Source: Thamnaconus septentrionalis (lineage: Eukaryota; Chordata; Actinopteri; Tetraodontiformes; Monacanthidae). From it: a stretch of 64,000 nt of DNA. The translations under genes were made by a program, and so were the position numbers. This document shows, piece after piece, positions 1-13,715 of this stretch (the first letter of the stretch is position 1; each line of letters starts with the position of its first letter). Under the pieces are notes generated by a model. That model made no database searches, was not told the origin of the DNA, and saw nothing but the letters and a program-made list of their open reading frames with translations. Location: positions 2,585,001 to 2,649,000 of the forward strand of contig CM020516.1 of assembly GCA_009823395.1 (NCBI GenBank). The letters are read 5' to 3'.

Positions 1-38
<38 letters not shown>
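1..38 (+). repeat. (GA)n microsatellite at the window edge
   Basis: Perfect GA repeats, likely continuing upstream. Confidence 0.95.
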
Positions 39-40
<2 letters not shown>

Positions 41-694
41 CTCTGGTCTGGAGGAGTCAGGAGAAGCAACACTTTCTGTAGCAGTTCACTCTTGAAGGCC
101 GTGAACTATTTTCATACACAAAAGTCTGTTTATTGAAGTTCATGTGTATTTTTACACTCCCTCATCCAATCATTTAGATTAGCTTGCCTGCCCCAGGAAC
201 AACCTCAAACTTTTTCTTTCTTTCTTTCTTTCTTTCTTTATTTGTTTTGCTCTCTGCTTCCTCAATCAATGCTGGAGGTCATGAAATATTCAATGAAGGT
301 CACTCAGGCAAAAGAAAAATCAAAGGCCACTGTAAGCCGAGGTGCAAACTGCGAACGCTTCGGCGAGGAAATATGGACGTCCAGTGAGACGCATCGGCAC
401 GGAGTAACGATTGAAAAGTCGTCTTCTTTTTTTTAACCTTGCTCACATTAGAGTGAAGCTGTTAAATTGTACCCACAGTTATCCATTAAACGTCTGCACA
501 GACGCACACAGTTGAACAAACAGGTCGTTAAATGTAATGGCTGTTCTTTAGTCCCGACATCTGATACAGTCACATTATCTCCCGTCGCCTGCAGCCGGAG
601 ACTCTCACCAGCAGGGCGGCGCAGGTGCAGGGTGACGCTGCTTGTTGGGGGCTTTGCGGCTTCTCTTCTCGTCCCTCCCTTCGCCCTCCAGCAG

Positions 695-696
<2 letters not shown>

Positions 697-739
<43 letters not shown>
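697..739 (+). repeat. (CAG)n microsatellite
   Basis: Fourteen CAG-type units in an intron. The polyglutamine, polyalanine and polyserine frames it creates are not coding. Confidence 0.95.
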
Positions 740-740
<1 letters not shown>

Positions 741-1025
741 TACCATCAGCCTGGCAGCCGCGTAAACACTGTTTATCAGAAGTCCCGCCCACACCGGGGC
801 AGCGGAGGCGGAGTCTTCCTCTGCAAACCCACTTGGATTTCTTCATTCTGCGGCTGTGGTTCTCATATTGTGTCTCAGGACCCACATTTATTTTGAAAAA
901 AATGAAGTTGCCACCCAAATTTATTCCACAGCACTCAAATTGAACTTAAAAATAAAAAAATAAAAACGCGAGCCCACTTTATATGATGACTGGTAGATAA
1001 ATTATCAACATTATTGAATTGTATT

Positions 1026-1028
<3 letters not shown>

Positions 1029-1102
<74 letters not shown>
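1029..1102 (+). repeat. (AT)n microsatellite
   Basis: About 37 perfect AT units; could extrude as a cruciform. Confidence 0.97.
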
Positions 1103-1105
<3 letters not shown>

Positions 1106-1200
1106 CAACCCAATCAAAGCAGCTCCACGACCCACTTTTGCGTTGCGACCCACCAGTTGAGAAGCGGCGTTCTACTATGCTGAGTTACTGTGTAGTAGAC

Positions 1201-1232
<32 letters not shown>

Positions 1233-1540
1233 CACATGCACGTGCACGCCTGTATGTGTGTGAGTCCCAGAGGGTTTGCATGAGCCAGTAAGTCCAGACT
1301 GGAGGTCGGTGATCCTTCACCAGCAGAGCCACATCGTACACACACAGGTCACATGATACAGCTGCTAATGCTAGCGGATGATGATGTAGTGTTTAGCCTG
1401 GAGGAGACTCCACCCCCAACCCCCCCCACTCCCCAACCACCCGCCCGGCAGTCAGTCACTGCTCTGAGCACGATTTATTTATTTATTTTTACTGCTTTGA
1501 CCTTTTCACGCCCTAATAAAAGAAGGAACACAGCGCGGCA

Positions 1541-1541
<1 letters not shown>

Positions 1542-1588
<47 letters not shown>
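1542..1588 (+). repeat. (CA)n microsatellite
   Basis: About 23 units. A (GT)n/(CG)n tract lies nearby at 1200-1233. Confidence 0.95.
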
Positions 1589-1594
<6 letters not shown>

Positions 1595-1708
1595 TCGTAA
1601 ACATCCCATGCGATGTAAAAATCCACGTCACCAACAGTGAAATTTGTCTCCTAGAAAAAAGTCAAATCTTTTGCTCCACTTTTCAAGAGGTGTGCAGGAA
1701 ATCAGCTT

Positions 1709-1790
1709 TTTGTGATGTCACAAAGGGAACTCTCCCTGGTTCGTGACACCCACAGCCAGGTGTTGGCTCCGCCCTCTGAGATAACTTGTG
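1709..1790 (+). repeat. Palindromic-core dispersed repeat copy
   Basis: TTGTGATGTCACAAAGGG is followed by CACAGCCAGGTGTTGGCTCC and GCCCTCTGAG, as in the 6053 copy. The third block is not obvious downstream. Confidence 0.65.
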
Positions 1791-2862
1791 GACAGCCGAC
1801 CGCAGAGGTGATGTCGGTCACCGGATCCTCGCCGCGTTGCAGATTTGGGAGACGCCGCCGGTCCATTACGTCGCTGCCAAGGACTCCTCAAGTTTCACCG
1901 CTGAAACCTCGGCGCCGCCTTTCTCAGAAAAACAGTGGCACCGCCCTGCGTGCGCGCGCACGTGCACGTGATTGCCTTCTCCTCGAGTGGTGCACCTGAA
2001 CGCACCGCGCGCCCTCTGCACAGCAGGTTTTGACTCTGGGTGTGATCCTCCAGCTAATTAGCAAACCTGCTTGCACTGTTACCTTTTTTTTTTTTTGTTT
2101 CTCCAAACGTCTTTCAGTGTGTGTGTGCATGTGTTTGTGCGGGTGTGTGTTTTTTTTGCCGCCCAGACAGCTGCTGTCCAGCCAGCGCAGTTCCATTGAG
2201 TTAAATGAGCGCGCTTAAGTTGTCAGTAAGTAAGTAATGGCTCCCGGTTTTGCAGCAGCGGTGTGCGTGGAGCGCAGCCGAGACTGAGGAAGACCTTTGT
2301 TTCTGCCTGCAGCATCATTTTGAACACACAAATCTTGTTTCGCAGCTATGGGAACAACACCGACAACCCATTTTGAGTAAAAAAAAAGTGTCCTGCCCCC
2401 AAAAAAAAAGATAGCTAACCCTGGAACGATGGACTCTTCACGCCTCAACAAATTGTTGTATTGGTGGCCTAATGATGTTAGCATGCTTGCTGGCATCGCT
2501 ATCCGTGCGCTAGCAAACGCTCGCCCGCTCTAATCAGGTTTGGGTTCTGTGTGAAAAAATGTTGTTCATTCTTTCTTTTTCTGCTTCAAATCGGCCGCTT
2601 GAAAAAGAAAAAAAAATCATCAAAATTTTTCAGTGTTGAAAACAAAAGTCGGGGAATTTGGCCAATTCACCCAGTCAGCCACACCAAGTGACATGAAAGA
2701 GGATTAATCCACTGGAATAAAAGCCTCCAACTTAAGAGCATTAGTGTTATTTAGAACATTTAGTACATGTCGAGCGGGCGGCGGCGGCTCAGCGTTAATT
2801 TGCGTTTCGCCGAGACGTCCTCGCTCGTATAATCTCCCTCCCTCCGTTTAACCAGTGAGAGG

Positions 2863-2973
<111 letters not shown>

Positions 2974-4965
2974 GAACTGCTGGAGCAGATGGAGGTGATA
3001 ATTACGGGCTTGCTAATGAACCAGACCAAAGAGGAAACAATTTCTCAGTTGGCCGCGCGATCACATCGTCACGCACATTATACACACACTACACACACTA
3101 TACACACACACACACACACACAGATTGGGCTGTTTGATGCTGCTGCTTTTTACACTCTGCGGCACCGAGTTGCTCTCACTCTCCGGGTGTCCAGAGCCTC
3201 ACGCAGACCCGGGGTGACTCACACTTCCACCGCCGGCGTCTGCAGCAGCGCACCAGGCCGAGCACGCTGGACCAACACACACACGTGCACACACACGCAC
3301 ACACACACACACACACACACGCACCATCAATATTCCCCCCCATTGCGCCGCTCCCAACTGCATCGTTGGCTTTATGACTCTGGGACTGGTTTGAACTCGG
3401 CGCTGCGCTGATATTATCTTGCTGGGCAGAACCTAAGTGGAGGCAGAATAAAGAGGCTCCCCGGCAGTCAGAGTCGCTCTCATTTCAAAATAAATGTGTC
3501 CCGTTGCAAAAAGCAGAAGGGAAAATGTGACTCTTGTTCCCAGTCAACTGGTGGACAGTCTGAAGTCTGAAGCCTTCCACCAGCTGCATTAGCATGTTGG
3601 GGTATCTGCAACCATAAATACCTTTTAATATTGACTTGGTTCATCATGATCGTGCAATATCATGATGATATCTGGTGGTCAGCAGAGGATCTCTGCATGA
3701 TGCATCCGTGCCTTCACATTCCACGGCTGTCTGTAGCCGTGCGAGTGCTGAACAGACTCGCATCGTTCCAGCAGTTGCAGAGTTTTGCAACGATGCTCGG
3801 CTTTTATCGACCGACCACGTCAATCTCGTCCGCGATGCCATGATCTCGCAACTCAGAAGCATGAGCGACGGGTTTTTGTGTTTTTCTTGTGGCATGTGTC
3901 ATTATTAGAAGTTTTCACCTTAATCCCAGCGCAGAGATTTAAGTTTTCTTTCTCTCTTGCCGATCGAATGAACTTTGAAAAGTTGGACTCGGCCGTCGGT
4001 GCTGAGGTGCAACCCGGAGCTGTCGCAGCCGCATCAGCGGCGCCGTCGAGTGGGTGGGCTCCTGTGTGAGATAGGGTGGGTGGGGTGGGGGGGTGGAGAG
4101 TGTGACCTCCTCGACAGGTAGGCGTCCCGCTCTGATTGGCAGGTGTCCCCTGACATCAGGGGGAAGCAGAGATGATTGTCACAACGCGCACTTGTCACTG
4201 TCACGCAGTGATGATGTTGCTTATTCCAAGAGTGGGATGTGCAGTGTGTGTCTGTGTGTGTGTGTGTGTGTGTGGGAGTTGAGACACTTCTCCCTTGTTG
4301 TGGTGTGAAAATATAATCCACTTCTCAGAAAGCCCCTGCAGGGGAGTCGGCTGGAGCTCCACGTATGTGCCAAGATCCTAAAAAAGGGACACGTTCCAGT
4401 GTGCATCCTTCTTGCACCCAAGATTGAAATAAAAGAAAAACAATCACCTGCTTGCAACGAAGACCTTGATGGATTTGCATATATGAATATGGAGATCAGC
4501 ACCGCGGGTTCAGACAGAGCTCGTCAGTGCGCTCCCTAGACGCTGGGAAAAGGGCAGAAGACGAGTTAAAGGGGGGCAAATAGAATGAGACGTTTATATA
4601 TGCGGCTAATATATTTGTCCAACATCGCTGGACCTGCAGAATCGTCCATTTGCTCATTGCACAGAGCAGCCAACGCACGTCAGACATCTCCCTCAATGCC
4701 AGTGGGCAAAGGCTCAGCAAACACAGATAAACTAGTTTTAATTTCCTGCAGCCGCTGTGGATCCAGCGCACGCTAGCCCTGCACCGTTTTCCCTACTGGC
4801 CGAGCTCGCACGTTTATTTTTGCACATTAGAGAAAAAATATGTAGAAAACCTGCAAAAGTCCATCCAAAAAGATCTGTTTGAAGTGCGCAAAACCTAAAT
4901 ATGGTAATAATAAACTCTGTTTTAGCAGGAAGCTGAAACTAAGCACTTATCTTATATTTTTTTCT

Positions 4966-4992
4966 GGCTGTAAACAGAGGGCTAAACATGCT
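4966..4992 (+). repeat. Palindromic-core dispersed repeat, third block only
   Basis: GGCTGTAAACAGAGGGCTAA followed by ACATGC matches the end block at 48326-48352 almost exactly. No core was found upstream. Confidence 0.5.
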
Positions 4993-5525
4993 GCTCTCCG
5001 GAGATCTCGTCCCCTTTGAAGTCGATCTAAAAACGGTGAGAACTTGGCAGACACGTGAGCCTGGCGTTAGCTTTCGCCGTAATACGCTAGTTTATTGTTT
5101 TGCATTCCAGTAATACATCACAAAACTGTGCGGCAATTTACGAGTCGCCTTCAATCAAAACAGCCGCTCGTGTTGTCGTAATTAGTATCTATATTTGGCC
5201 ATGGCTTTGTAATCTCCACCAACAAGCCGGAGAAATATTAGCTTGCTTCATAATTGGCTGCCTCGCTCTCCGCTCAGTCCCTCCCCTGATGGAACGACGC
5301 GATCCATAATTTAGACATTGAACCCGGGCAAAAACTCACCCGACGGATTATTTTATGTAAATGCGGAGGTTTGCTCTGGCAGGGGGAGACCAGCGGCTGC
5401 GATCAATACCACGGGAAAGACTGTCCCTGATCGATACAGCAGCTAATAGATTAGCCTTAGCAGCTCGGCAAATGAACTGACGGAGGCTGAAGCCGGAATG
5501 CAATTTAGTTGGAATTCCTAGTGTG

Positions 5526-5526
<1 letters not shown>

Positions 5527-5570
<44 letters not shown>
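5527..5570 (+). repeat. (CTG)n microsatellite
   Basis: About 14 CTG units, intronic. Confidence 0.95.
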
Positions 5571-5572
<2 letters not shown>

Positions 5573-6052
5573 TGGCATTTTTCACAGGAGGCGTGCCCAT
5601 GTGAAGCGGACACACCCCCATAATGCTGCGCGCATACGCTAACGTGCTAGCGCACACCTTCGGCCTGGTTGCTGTGAGTGATGAGCAGCAGAGACCATTT
5701 AAATGGCAACAGTCAATCAGTGTCTCGTCAACTGGTGAAGCATTGAAAAGTGCACACACACACACACACACATTCGGCCTCTTCAATAATTCAATATTTA
5801 GTCATGAATATTAAATTCATGTTCTTTCTGGCTGACCTGTGTGTGTGTGTGTGTGTGTGCTGTGTGCGTGCAGTTATCTCAGAATTACAAATGTATTATT
5901 GTAATATTTCGGCCGTAACTCGATCCACTTTACTCATCTTTCTTTTTTCAGAACAATCTGTCTGTGGCCTGTTGTTGAACTCCTGAAAACATCAGCATCA
6001 GTCCATTTCCTTTTGTTGTTGTTGTTTCGTTTCGTTTGTTTCGTCAGAAATA

Positions 6053-6266
6053 GGCCCTTTGTGATGTCACAGCAGGCGCTGACATATCTGTCAGATTATT
6101 GACCAGACCCACAGCCGGGTGTCGGCTCTGCCATCAGAGACCGTCCATGACCAAAACATGTGAAAAGGTTCTGCTAAAATTCTGGGTTTTAGCCTCTTGC
6201 TGAAACCAATGTGCAGTTTTTTTGTTTGTTTTTTGCTGAACGCTGTAAACAGAGGGCTATATATGC
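6053..6266 (+). repeat. Palindromic-core dispersed repeat, longest copy
   Basis: It starts with CCCTTTGTGATGTCACA and continues with a GC-rich block CACAGCCGGGTGTCGGCTCT. It ends in GCTGTAAACAGAGGGCTATA. Other copies share the same three blocks in the same order, so this is a repeat family of about 200 bases. Confidence 0.75.
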
Positions 6267-6809
6267 CTATTTCTGGAGGGGGATATTCTTTTTTTTTTTA
6301 TTTGCAGCTGCCTCAAATGAGCCCATGTTGAACAAGTCAACATTTTGAAAGTTTGAAGTAGTTGCATAACAGTGATTTTATAGCCGCGCTCCGTCTCTGA
6401 AAACAACCTCCTGAGAGTTCCTCTCACTCTGCACGCTCTAATCTCCTGGAGAATAATGACCAATCGGACGCGCTGATGTGAGTTCATTACCAACCTGCAC
6501 GCTGGCGACCAATGTTTTTGGTTTTTTTGTTCCCATTATTTGATTTTCTTCATCACGGGTCATCGCCAGCGCAAATAAACTGTTTGCTGACCTGAAAGCC
6601 GACCTGGAGGTTCAGCTGCCGCGTGTTGTTTTCAGACAAATAAAGCGTCCGGCGTGTTCTGTGCCCCCCCCCCTTCCCTCCCTCCCGACCCTGAGTGCCC
6701 TGCTGTCAGTCCCCCATCGACCCCTGGAACAGGGGCTGGAACAGCTGCGCTCCAATCGAAGCGCTAAGTCCAAATAACGTCAAGCTCGTCGCCGAGCGTC
6801 TCCTTCACT

Positions 6810-6922
6810 CTCCTCCTCCTGCCTCCACCTCTTTTCTCCTTCTTCTCCTCCTCCTGCCTCCACCTCTTTTCTCCTTCTTCTCCTCCTCCTGCCTCCACCT
6901 CTTTTCTCCTTCTTCTCCTCCA
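6810..6922 (+). repeat. C/T minisatellite
   Basis: Three full copies and a part copy of a unit of about 36 bases (TCCTCCTCCTGCCTCCACCT followed by CTTTTCTCCTTCT). Confidence 0.9.
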
Positions 6923-8304
6923 CCTCCTTTTTTCACTTGTCTGCTTTTGATAGAGCCTGAAATGGAGAAAAGGATGATGAATCCTAAATTAAGTTAGTTT
7001 TTTTTCTTCTTCTTCTTCTTCACTGCTCTCCATCTCCCTAAAAGACTCACTAGGTCCATTTTCGAGGTTTATTAACTTTTTGGCCCCCAGATGGAAGCGG
7101 CGGGCTGCCGGCTGACTTGATAGTCGGCTTTTTTTCACGTGAAAATCGACGGGCGCTGCACAGATTGTGCGGCCGTATCGAGCGCCGCCGCCGAGGAGCC
7201 CAGATTACACAGACGCTCGTCTTGGTTATTTATGTGCGCGTCACAATTCCTGCGCTGTGATTGGCTGACCTCTCCCTGACCCCCAGTCAGTCAGTCAGTT
7301 AGTCAGTCAGTCAGTAAGGCGGCCGGCTGTTCGAAGAAGCAGCCGATCAGGTGACCAGAAAGCTGCTGTTTTGCAGCTGAAACTGATTATTTGGTGTCGA
7401 CCTGATTACATTTCAGTCGACTGCGGGCTCAAAGACGACGCTTCCATCCATTTTTCCCCTTCCTTTTCCTTTTCTTTTTAACAGAATCTTATCCTTTCCC
7501 CTTCCTGCATACTTTCCCCTGCCTCATCGCTTCTGCAGTGGGGGTCGTGGGCCGCATCCCAAACAGTTCCTTTTCAGCGCAGTGCACGGAATTGTGCAGC
7601 GCGTTCATTTCCACTCCCAACTCGTGCGTTGGCAGTTTTCGGCACAGGAAGTGAGGACTCTTTATGAACTGCCCACTTCCTCAGAGGAGAATCACTGCAG
7701 GGAAGAGAAGAAAAGAAAAAACCTCCTCCAAGGCTTTTTATACACACACACACACACACACACACACATAAACACAACTGGCATTAATCACGCAGCACGA
7801 CGTTAATGCCTGATTACAATTTGCCGCCTGACTTTGTTGAACACGTCCGTCGTTTCACGCCCCAATTTTAGAGCCGACTGACTGCAGTGTGATAATGGAC
7901 TCACATCTTTAAGACCGGGGACATTTATGTCGTGTTTACTCGGTGTGTGTGCGCGCACTGCAGCGCCGGCCGCTAATGACTGCGTGTAGGTCACTTTGCT
8001 ATTTAGGTTTGTGTCAGAGTGTGTGACTGTTGAGGAGCAGCATTTCCAAGCGCCGAGCGTCTGACGTGCCATTTGTGTCGGGTTTCATTCCCGGCTCGGG
8101 CGAGACTTCCCAGCCGGCTCGGCCTCCGACCGAGCGCCAGCGTGCCGAGTCTGCGAGCTGCGAATGCTCGGGCGGCTCGTCTGCGGCGCGGCGCTCGGAA
8201 AACCTCAGAGCTGGGAAGTATGTTTTCCTGGGAAGGACTTCCTGGGAAGACCACTGCGCTCTTCCTGGAAGTTCTGGGGGAGCCTCAGGACAGAACGGAG
8301 CAGG

Positions 8305-8388
8305 GCAGTGCAGTGCAGTGCAGTGCAGTGCAGTGCAGTGCAGTGCAGTGCAGTGCAGTGCAGTGCAGTGCAGTGCAGGACAGTGCAG
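8305..8388 (+). repeat. (GCAGT)n pentanucleotide satellite
   Basis: About 16 tandem CAGTG units. The open frames across it on both strands are an effect of the repeat. Confidence 0.95.
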
Positions 8389-8479
8389 GACGTGCTGCAG
8401 AGCAACTATTTTAAATATATATCTTAAAATTGTGCCCATAAATACATTAATAAAAGTGTGTAATTGCATGGGTTATATA

Positions 8480-8640
8480 TTAGATGATCTAGAATAGCCA
8501 CCCTTCATATCAAACATATATAACAAAACATATTTAGGTATGAAGGTGTTCTTTCTTTTGCCACATTAAGCCACATCTCTTGGATATCTTGGATATATAT
8601 TTGCTATCTTCAGTGTGCATCTACAGTGTAGAAAGTGACA
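8480..8640 (+). repeat. MITE-like element, truncated copy
   Basis: AGATGATCTAGAATAGCCAC and the following 150 bases match the right half of the 25605 element closely. The terminal repeats are missing. Confidence 0.7.
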
Positions 8641-10424
8641 GCGCATTTCATCATTGGGGCGATCGTGCGCATCTTCGAATAAACTAACTGACGAGAAGAT
8701 GAACGAGGTGTCCAGGTTTGGCTGCACAGGCCGCCGTAGCTCGCTGGCAAGCTCAGGAGGGGGAAGGGCGAGTGAAAGACACTGCAGTCCAAAAATGTGG
8801 CCACTTGATGTCGCTGTTTCTTCTCCAGAAATCTCCAAACGTTACACACTTAACCTGCAAGCGACAGATAAATTAGTTTTGTCAGGATTCTGTTACAATT
8901 TACTGATTTTCGTATTTTTTTTTTTTTTTTTTTTGCCCTGATTTACGAAGTCTTCATCATCAGATTTCAGATTTTTTTTTTTTTTTTCAAGCTACTGCCG
9001 CTCTACCAGCGCTCCCCCTCCTGCCAGTCGCAGGTCTCTGGCCCTCGGCCCGCTGCGCCGCACTCGCCTCCTAATGTCAGCGCAAACAATCCAAGACATC
9101 TAGAACAGCACCACGTCACAGCTTTGCCACTGCTGCCATTATCTTTCTGGAAATGGGCGGCGCAGCGATTTGCTTTTCATCCACCGAACAAACGAGCGGA
9201 TCGAAGGTGCGTCCACATGTACGCGCAACCTTATAAGGAGTCGCCATCATACAGGCGGCGGGGGAGGAAATTCGCCGGCTATATATGGGTAAAAATAAAA
9301 AGTACAAATATTTACTCTACTGACAAACCAAAGGGCACAATCAGGGACTCTTGTGAAATCAATCAGATAATCAGCCGCCTTTCACTCAGCGACAGCCGGC
9401 CCCGGGGTTTGAAATGTATTTAAAGAAACAGCATCAGGTCTGTCGGATTTACTGAGAGGGATTTGAAATGTTTTATTCAGGCGGCGTTTTCAGTGTTTAT
9501 ACTCACGCTGTATAGAAGAACAAACAGGGCAGAGAGTTTCAAAGCTGTTCCTTTTTTTTGCTTCATAAAAGAAGAAAAATAATCACTTTCTCAATCTTTG
9601 TTGCCCTCTTTTTCCTTCACCTCTTTGTTTCTCTTCCTGTTTCCTAAAGAGGCATTTGTCTTTATGCCCACGGGCATCTATAGACGTGTCTCCTTAAGGA
9701 AAAAAACAATAAATCTGGCAGCAGAACAATGCAGCTGCCTTTTTTTTTTTTTTTAAAGTGTCCCGGAAACTGTGGCTACAGTCCGGCCTCCTTTTTTTTC
9801 TTATCGGAGTCCAAACGCAGTGAAAAAGTTCTGAGCTGGCAGCACAAGAAAGGAACCCAGACAGCGAAAAATATAATAGCCCAAGTTGTAAAAATAAGTA
9901 TATTGTAGTTCTTTTTTTTCTTTTTAGTGATTACAGTTCCAATTATCAAGAATACGTCATGGAAAATAGCTCCAAAAAAAATAATAATAATAAAAATCAT
10001 TCACAACAGCTCGATGGTGCTTTGTGATGCCAGAAAATAGTCAATTTGGAGCCTGTGGTTAACAAAGCCACGATGAAAAGGCAACAGAAGGACATTTATT
10101 GCTGTTATTCAACATGCGCTGCTCTGACAGGCGGAGCCACAATACCTGCCTGATGAAGTTAATTGAGGCGCCGCCAGTTGTGTGTGTGTGTGTGCGTGCG
10201 TGTGTGTGTTGCCGCATTGTGATGCGCAGACGGAGGAGCGAGAGGAGAAGCAGCCGCTCAGTAGAAGCGAAGCGTAAAAGGAATTTGAATGAATTTCCTC
10301 GCGCGACGTTAATAAAAAGCCATTTGATCGTCGCATGGGAAGTCAAATAAGAAGAGGCGGAGTGAAAAGCTGCCGCCGCCGCCAGCCGGGGCAGCGCCGC
10401 GCTGCTGCGCCTCATCACTTCAGA

Positions 10425-10692
10425 GGAGGAGGAGGAGGAGGAGGAGAGGAGGAGAGGAGAAGGAGGAAGAATAGGATGAGAAAGAAGTGTAAAAGGAGGA
10501 GGAGGTGGAGGCGGAAGGGGAGGAGGAGGAGGAGGAGGAGGAGGAGGAGGAGGAAGAGGAGAAGGAGGAAGAATAGGATGAGAAAGAAGTGTAAAAGGAG
10601 GAGGAGGAGGAGGAGGAGGAGGAGGAGGAGGAGGAAGAATAGGATGAGAAAGAAGTGGACAAGGAGGAGGAGGAGGAGGACGAAGAGGAGGT
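10425..10692 (+). repeat. Purine-rich minisatellite
   Basis: GGA runs are interleaved with three copies of a unit containing GAAGAATAGGATGAGAAAGA and AGTG. It is purine-only over long stretches and could form triplex DNA. Confidence 0.9.
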
Positions 10693-11500
10693 GTAACAGG
10701 GCAGGTCTGCAGCGAGACGCTGAGTCTCGACATTAGAAAGCAAATGTCGGCCCAAGGAAGTGAAGAATAAAGTGGGAGGAGTTTTGAAACGTGAGTGAGA
10801 TGAGGGAAGACAGACTTTGTGAAAAGAGAAATAACAGCATCTAATGTTGAAGCAAGAGAAATGTTTTTCCTCTGCAGACGTAAAGTCAGGCCCAAGTTTT
10901 CCTGTTGACGTGTCACTTAAACCAGTTTGGGAGTTTAGTAAAACTGCCATTATTTTAAAATAACGTCTTCACATTTTCTGCAGTTTGTGCTTGTCGGGCT
11001 GCTTTTCGATCACGCTCCTGATGTCATGCCGTGATGGAACGCCTGCAGTTTCCTACACGAGGTGGCGGAGTCAGTTTGAAACCTGACCAGCAAAATGATG
11101 CCAGTGTTCGTGCTCCAACTGGGCCAGTCCTGTTACTGAGGGGGTTTTGTGGGGGGGTTTTTTTTCACTATTCTATTCAGTATTTATCTGACGCAGCCTC
11201 CCGCTGGACTTCCCCTTCTGCATCCGTCCCGGCGCTCAGAGGACGATAAAGGCCTGGGGGCCGCGCAGATACTTTCGCCCTTTTTACTTTTGACTTTGGT
11301 GTCCTTCACGTGTGCCCAACGCTGCTGCGCAGAGTTCACTCTGGGTGTGCGAGTGTCTCTGAAAGCCAGAGCTCCTCCGCTCGCAGCCGTGATGAGAAAA
11401 CAGCCTCGTCTGTGCAGGTTGAGGCCAGGTGCAGGGAAAAAAGAAGTGTTAACTCAAAATCAGCGCCAGAGCTGCTCAGCAGGTTGATTCTGCGGTGAGA

Positions 11501-11563
11501 CTCACTCAGTCACTCACTCACTCACTCACTCACTCACTCACTCACTCCCTCACTCCCTCACTC
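11501..11563 (+). repeat. (CTCA)n microsatellite
   Basis: A CTCA/CTCC tetranucleotide run. Confidence 0.9.
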
Positions 11564-12068
11564 CCACCACAAACTTGTTTGCGCTCGACGCCGGTGGATT
11601 CAATCCTGACTGATAAAAGGGAAGCGCAGGCGTCGTCGGGGACTCGGCGACTGTCGCTGGTCCAGATGCCCTCGCCGTGTTGTTTTGTGTGTTGTCCGAG
11701 GTGAAACAGGATTTAAAAAAAAAAAAGCTTCTGCCAGAGCGGCGGCTGAAAGGTGAGCAGGGGGAGTAAAATGTTTCGGATTCAAACGGACCGATTTCTC
11801 AAAGGCAGAACGCGTTTGTCGCCTCGGATATCAGAGTCATCTGTCACTTTCCTCCCAACCTGCCTTTTACCTCTGCGAGCGCAGGCGGGCATCGCGTCGT
11901 GCCCAGTGCCGCATTGGAAAGACACACACACACACACACACACAGACACACACACACACACACAGCAGCTGATTGAGCGTGTAATCAAAGAAAGAGGCCG
12001 AGGGAAGAAACAGAAAGCAGAGGAAACTGCAACCACACTCACAGACAAATATGTCGCTAGAGGCTCGT

Positions 12069-12106
<38 letters not shown>

Positions 12107-13200
12107 CTTCTTAGGGTTGCAAAGTCAACTAGTTTCCCTGCTGCAGTGGAACCGGGGAGCGCGGGGGGGAAAAAAAACGCCTCGATTAAGACGGTAAATC
12201 AAGAAGTTGCTACAAGACGAGAGGAGTTGGGTTGAACCGACTCATCCTGAACTGTAAGCCAACACCCCGGACTCGCAGGTTGACTGGGGGGAGAATTACA
12301 CCTGCCGGGAAGAGGAAATTGCATGTCCCGTCCTCGTGGTCGTGTGCTACGTGTCGATGAAACACCAAACTAAGAGGCAGAGACCAGCGTGGAGTCACGC
12401 TGTGGTTCCCGACACCTGAAGACCCCTTCAAAAAAAGACCAGGTGGTGCGAGAACATCATTTTTTTTTTAAGGCCCGTCGAACCTGCGCGGTCGGCGGCT
12501 CTCTGAAATGCGATTGGCCAGCCAGGAAGGAGGAGGAGGAGGAGCAGGTGGGGGGAGGGTAAAGGGAAGCGGAGGAGGCGTCGGCCATCAAGCGGCTCCG
12601 AGCCTCCAAGCAGCCGCATGGACGACATGAGTGGACCCGGCCACCTTGGAACTGGGTTCAGGCAGCCATGTGCCATTGATGATGCGCGCTGGCTCCCCCT
12701 TCTGGCGGCTCTTTGCGTTTGTCTCCCGGGTCAGCGTCTGTCCGGCCGGCCTGATTTGAATTGATGGCCGGTGTGTTTTTCTCATCTGCTTTCACCTCAT
12801 CAAGACCAGAGACTCGCTCCACTTCGAAACCGTGTGTGTGTGTGCGTGTGTGTGTGTGTTGGCTTGTGAATCGCTGACCTCAGCCATGTCTCATTTGAAT
12901 GCTGACTGGAATAACTGAAAACACGGGTAATTAGCCTCACTGGCTCGCTCTCTCTGGAACGACCTCGCTCTGCCATTTCCATCCAACAGGCGAAAAATGA
13001 ATCCGCATAAAACCTTCTGCTGACCATCTGAACTTTGCTGCACTTGAGCAGCATCTTCCACAGCCAGCAGCAGGAGGAGATCAGCCGTGCGGTCCAAGCT
13101 TCTGACCCGCTTCTGTTCAGAACTCCAACTGTTTCATCACAATTTTAGTAGTTGAAGGTTAAAGGACTCAAAAAAAAAAAAACTCGAAACAGCTCACTTA

Positions 13201-13298
13201 GCCCTCTGTTTACAGCTTCCTGATGCTTTTATTTTCTCTTCCACTTGCTTGGAGGGGGAACCGCGGTGGCGTCAGCTCTTTGTGACATCATTAAGGGC
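13201..13298 (-). repeat. Palindromic-core dispersed repeat copy, inverted
   Basis: It reads GCCCTCTGTTTACAGC, then CTTTGTGACATCATTAAGGG, the first and last blocks of the family in reverse complement, with a shortened middle. Confidence 0.6.
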
Positions 13299-13634
13299 AG
13301 ACGTGTAGGAAGGAAAGGAGCAACTTGGAACTTGGAAGCATCTTTGGTCAGTTCAATCTTGACTGATTTCTTTATTTGTCCAAGTCCAAGCGAGGAGGGA
13401 GGACAAGTCATGCATGCACACGTGTAGTTGCTTCAATCCCTCCAACAGGGCCACCCACACACTTGACACAAACACACACACAAACACACACACAAACACA
13501 CACGTGTGTGTTCGACGACCAAAAAAGGACGTCAACTTTCAGAACACTTCCAGGGAAGTTGGTGAAAGTTGCACTGGCTGATTTACGAGCTGTTCAAAAG
13601 AATCTTCCTGTGCAAAGATTTGTGTCTGTGCGTG

Positions 13635-13641
<7 letters not shown>

Positions 13642-13712
<71 letters not shown>
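13642..13712 (+). repeat. Compound (GT)n(GA)n microsatellite
   Basis: A GT tract passes directly into a GA tract at 13680. Confidence 0.95.

Positions 13713-13715
<3 letters not shown>

Noticed and set aside
467..943. Open frames with polyglutamine, polyserine and polyalanine on both strands
   Set aside because: They all come from the CAG tract inside an intron.
8014..8497. Open frames on both strands across the CAGTG satellite
   Set aside because: A five-base repeat without stop codons opens every frame; no homology.
10059..10916. Longest open frame (285 codons, - strand), Pro- and Ser-rich
   Set aside because: It is the translation of the GGA minisatellite and of flanking intron. It has no start context, no splice support and no family resemblance.
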